NCBI RefSeq assembly: GCF_000621605.1
Contig: NZ_JHXX01000001.1
Coordinates: 620,001-684,000, forward strand
DNA length: 64,000 bases
Direction of reading: 5' to 3'
Source: Butyrivibrio sp. MC2021
GTDB taxonomy: Bacteria; Bacillota; Clostridia; Lachnospirales; Lachnospiraceae
Program-made: the position numbers and the translations under genes
Shown: positions 62,334-64,000 of the stretch, one piece after another
Layout of the letters: each line of letters opens with the position of its first letter
Position numbering within the stretch: position 1 is the first letter of the stretch
The notes under the pieces: model-generated
Database searches by the model: none
Seen by the model: only the letters and a program-made list of their open reading frames with translations
Told to the model about the DNA's origin: nothing

Positions 62334-63877
62334 CGTTCTACCTCAACTGTAAAATTAGTCATTTCTATTGTCACCTGCGTTTCCCCATCATCCACAGTAA
62401 ACTCGCATTTCTGATCAGATGTACAAAATGTTATTTTCTTCATGTTCAGATAATTTTGTGGCATATTGCTAAAAACCCAGAGAAGGTCGAACTCGCCAAG
62501 TGGTTCTTTAGCAAACAAACTCTCATCGCCATGGAGCGCCTCAAAATCAATCTCTCTTTTCTGATATATGGTCATAAGTGTATTAGGAAGAGCACTTTCT
62601 TTATTCCATTTCATAAGTTCATCCATTGAAAGCGTCCTTATGAACTTCTTTATCTCAAAAGAGCTCTCCTTCTGAAGAAAAGCAAAAAAAGCCATGCATA
62701 TTTCCATGTATATTTCGTTTCTTTTCCTACCCAGTTCCTCAGCTTTTATGTCAGCATCATCTATGCTGAACCCTTTGTCGTATTCCTCATTACTTATGGT
62801 TCCGCAGGCTGCATAGAAGTTTTCGATACTAAATTTCTTATCAAATTCCGGACTGAGTAGCGGCTCCATGATTGTGTATACTGCATCCCCCAGTCCATCT
62901 CCCATTTTTCGCAGCTTTGTCATAATGTCCTGCTCAAAGTTCATACGCTCAAAGCTTTTTATCACAAAGCTGTCCCTCAGCATCTGCTTATAGCTTTCAG
63001 AAACAGAGCTTTTGGCATTAATAAGGGAGCGCTGCTCCAATATGGTAATATCCAGATTCTCATTGATCTCATTAAGAGATTTCAGATTTTTCCTGGCTTC
63101 TTCAGTATCAGCACCATTTTCAAGTGCGCTCCTTATGGCCTCTGCCTCCTTGCGGGCATTCTTCTGAATTTCTTCCAGCTCCTTCTGCTCATCATACATA
63201 AGGTTTCTGAACTGGCCCACTATTCTCTCGTACTCATCAACTGTTATCTTTGCAATGTTTTCCCGGCATCGCATTATGAAATCATCCATGCTGTGACTCA
63301 TGTTGCGCAGTCTGGCAACCAGCTCCCTACTCTGTGAAAGAGCCTCAGAATAGTTCTTGCGTTTCATATATTCCTGCATCTTAAAACGTGTAACAGAATA
63401 ATCCAGTTCAGACTCTATTTCTTTTGATCTGTAAAGGAAATCAAAAACATCATCTGTCAGATGATATGAACCCTTTTCCTCATTAACAAGACGGATTGGC
63501 ATCTTCTTAAAGCTTTCTGAATCCGCATAAAAAGTATTATATTCAACGAGTTTTCCGTTATTCTGAAGAACATTTACAACAATGAAACTGGCAAGTTTAT
63601 AAGTGTCAATTTCATATTCTTCAGGGACAATCTGGATTATGCTGTCAAGAAAACCTGCAATATCCTTAAGTGTACAGGACTGTCTGTCGCTCAAAGTACG
63701 TTCCTTGATATACAAAAGGACAGCAACCACAAGGTTGTTTATATAATCGTAATCTCCACCGAACATCTTCTTTATATCATCCGGATAACTTGTAACAGTG
63801 ATACTCCTGACGATATCAATAAACTTCATTCTGTTCTGAAAATCCGAAAGCATCTCTTTTATGTCAGAACGAAGCAT
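62330..63877 (-). CDS. jetA: Wadjet-like JetA (kleisin, MukF-like)
   Basis: 515 residues: N-terminal winged helices (about 1-170, with [18 protein letters not shown]), a coiled coil (about 175-300, rich in K/E/R) and a C-terminal winged-helix-like domain, the kleisin layout. Resembles the DUF5716 JetA-type family (from memory). ATG at 63877 follows GGAGGTG by 7 nt; the preceding TTG codon is not needed. First visible gene of the operon. Confidence 0.8.
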   Translation of the reverse strand: MLRSDIKEMLSDFQNRMKFIDIVRSITVTSYPDDIKKMFGGDYDYINNLVVAVLLYIKERTLSDRQSCTLKDIAGFLDSIIQIVPEEYEIDTYKLASFIVVNVLQNNGKLVEYNTFYADSESFKKMPIRLVNEEKGSYHLTDDVFDFLYRSKEIESELDYSVTRFKMQEYMKRKNYSEALSQSRELVARLRNMSHSMDDFIMRCRENIAKITVDEYERIVGQFRNLMYDEQKELEEIQKNARKEAEAIRSALENGADTEEARKNLKSLNEINENLDITILEQRSLINAKSSVSESYKQMLRDSFVIKSFERMNFEQDIMTKLRKMGDGLGDAVYTIMEPLLSPEFDKKFSIENFYAACGTISNEEYDKGFSIDDADIKAEELGRKRNEIYMEICMAFFAFLQKESSFEIKKFIRTLSMDELMKWNKESALPNTLMTIYQKREIDFEALHGDESLFAKEPLGEFDLLWVFSNMPQNYLNMKKITFCTSDQKCEFTVDDGETQVTIEMTNFTVEVER

Positions 63878-63941
63878 CAATCTTCACCTCCATTTCATTA
63901 CGGATACAGTCTCTCATCAGCTCGTGCCTCGCTGTGGTCGA

Positions 63942-63998
63942 CTAGCAACCTTCTTCCAAATACTTATATGATATTATCTCCTGTGGAATAAGCTTATT
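63942..63998 (-). CDS. C-terminal fragment of an upstream gene (partial)
   Basis: One frame is open from the right edge to TAG at 63944-63942, reading NKLIPQEIISYKYLEEGC. Only 18 residues are visible. It ends 65 nt before jetA, so a cotranscribed gene, possibly jetD, could end here; equally it may be chance. Confidence 0.25.
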   Translation of the reverse strand, partial: NKLIPQEIISYKYLEEGC

Positions 63999-64000
63999 AT

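Overview
The window reads as chromosomal DNA of a rumen or gut Lachnospiraceae, most likely Butyrivibrio or a close relative. The reasons are moderate GC, clear AGGAGG-type ribosome sites, secreted GH9/GH5 cellulases with acidic Asp/Glu-Pro linkers, an AbgT transporter, an orphan ParA and a Wadjet-like locus. This is inference; no rRNA or tRNA is present to fix the taxon.

Layout. 1-5600: two secreted cellulases on the minus strand (a GH9-CBM3-CBM2-GH5 enzyme cut by the left edge, and a GH5-CBM2 enzyme), each with its own promoter and candidate operator. 5853-8223: SulP anion transporter plus SurE. 8304-17085: a minus-strand run of GT4, GH13 glucosidase, Old Yellow Enzyme-type flavin reductase, SDR, tocopherol-cyclase-like protein and aldehyde dehydrogenase. 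17209-22076: an 84-residue protein with an orphan ParA, a TerB-like protein, a large secreted subtilase whose catalytic Ser is Ala, and a 60-residue ORF. 22166-28051: an oligopeptide ABC operon (oppB-C-D-F-A) in which oppD has an in-frame TGA. 28534-31143: an HprK-like P-loop protein, an unknown 173-residue protein and a one-TM protein.

The most unusual DNA is non-coding and lies at 30104-31354. A leader with about 14 small hairpins, most showing ARGGA-type loops (the CsrA/RsmA recognition shape), precedes the 173-residue gene behind a flagellar-sigma-like promoter. On the other strand are two candidate small RNAs with C-rich, anti-Shine-Dalgarno loops.

31532-40365 is mostly core: AbgT, a c-di-GMP phosphodiesterase, a HerA-like ATPase, a Y-family polymerase with YolD, DegV and a low-molecular-weight protein tyrosine phosphatase (LMW-PTP). 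The 5' end of the LMW-PTP gene is an integration hotspot. A 21-bp stretch of it recurs at 42672 and, slightly diverged, at 55971, cutting the DNA into two stacked segments without a visible integrase. Segment A (about 2.3 kb) holds an HTH regulator, a Bro-N protein and an unknown gene. Segment B (about 13 kb) holds a two-component system with a 27-residue membrane micro-ORF and an AraC-controlled glycoside operon (GH2, GH78 rhamnosidase, GH1, TIM-barrel isomerase, broken SDR, GPH transporter). Right of the third copy is a defence locus: a RhuM-family gene and jetC-jetB-jetA of a Wadjet-like SMC system, with jetD possibly just beyond the right edge.
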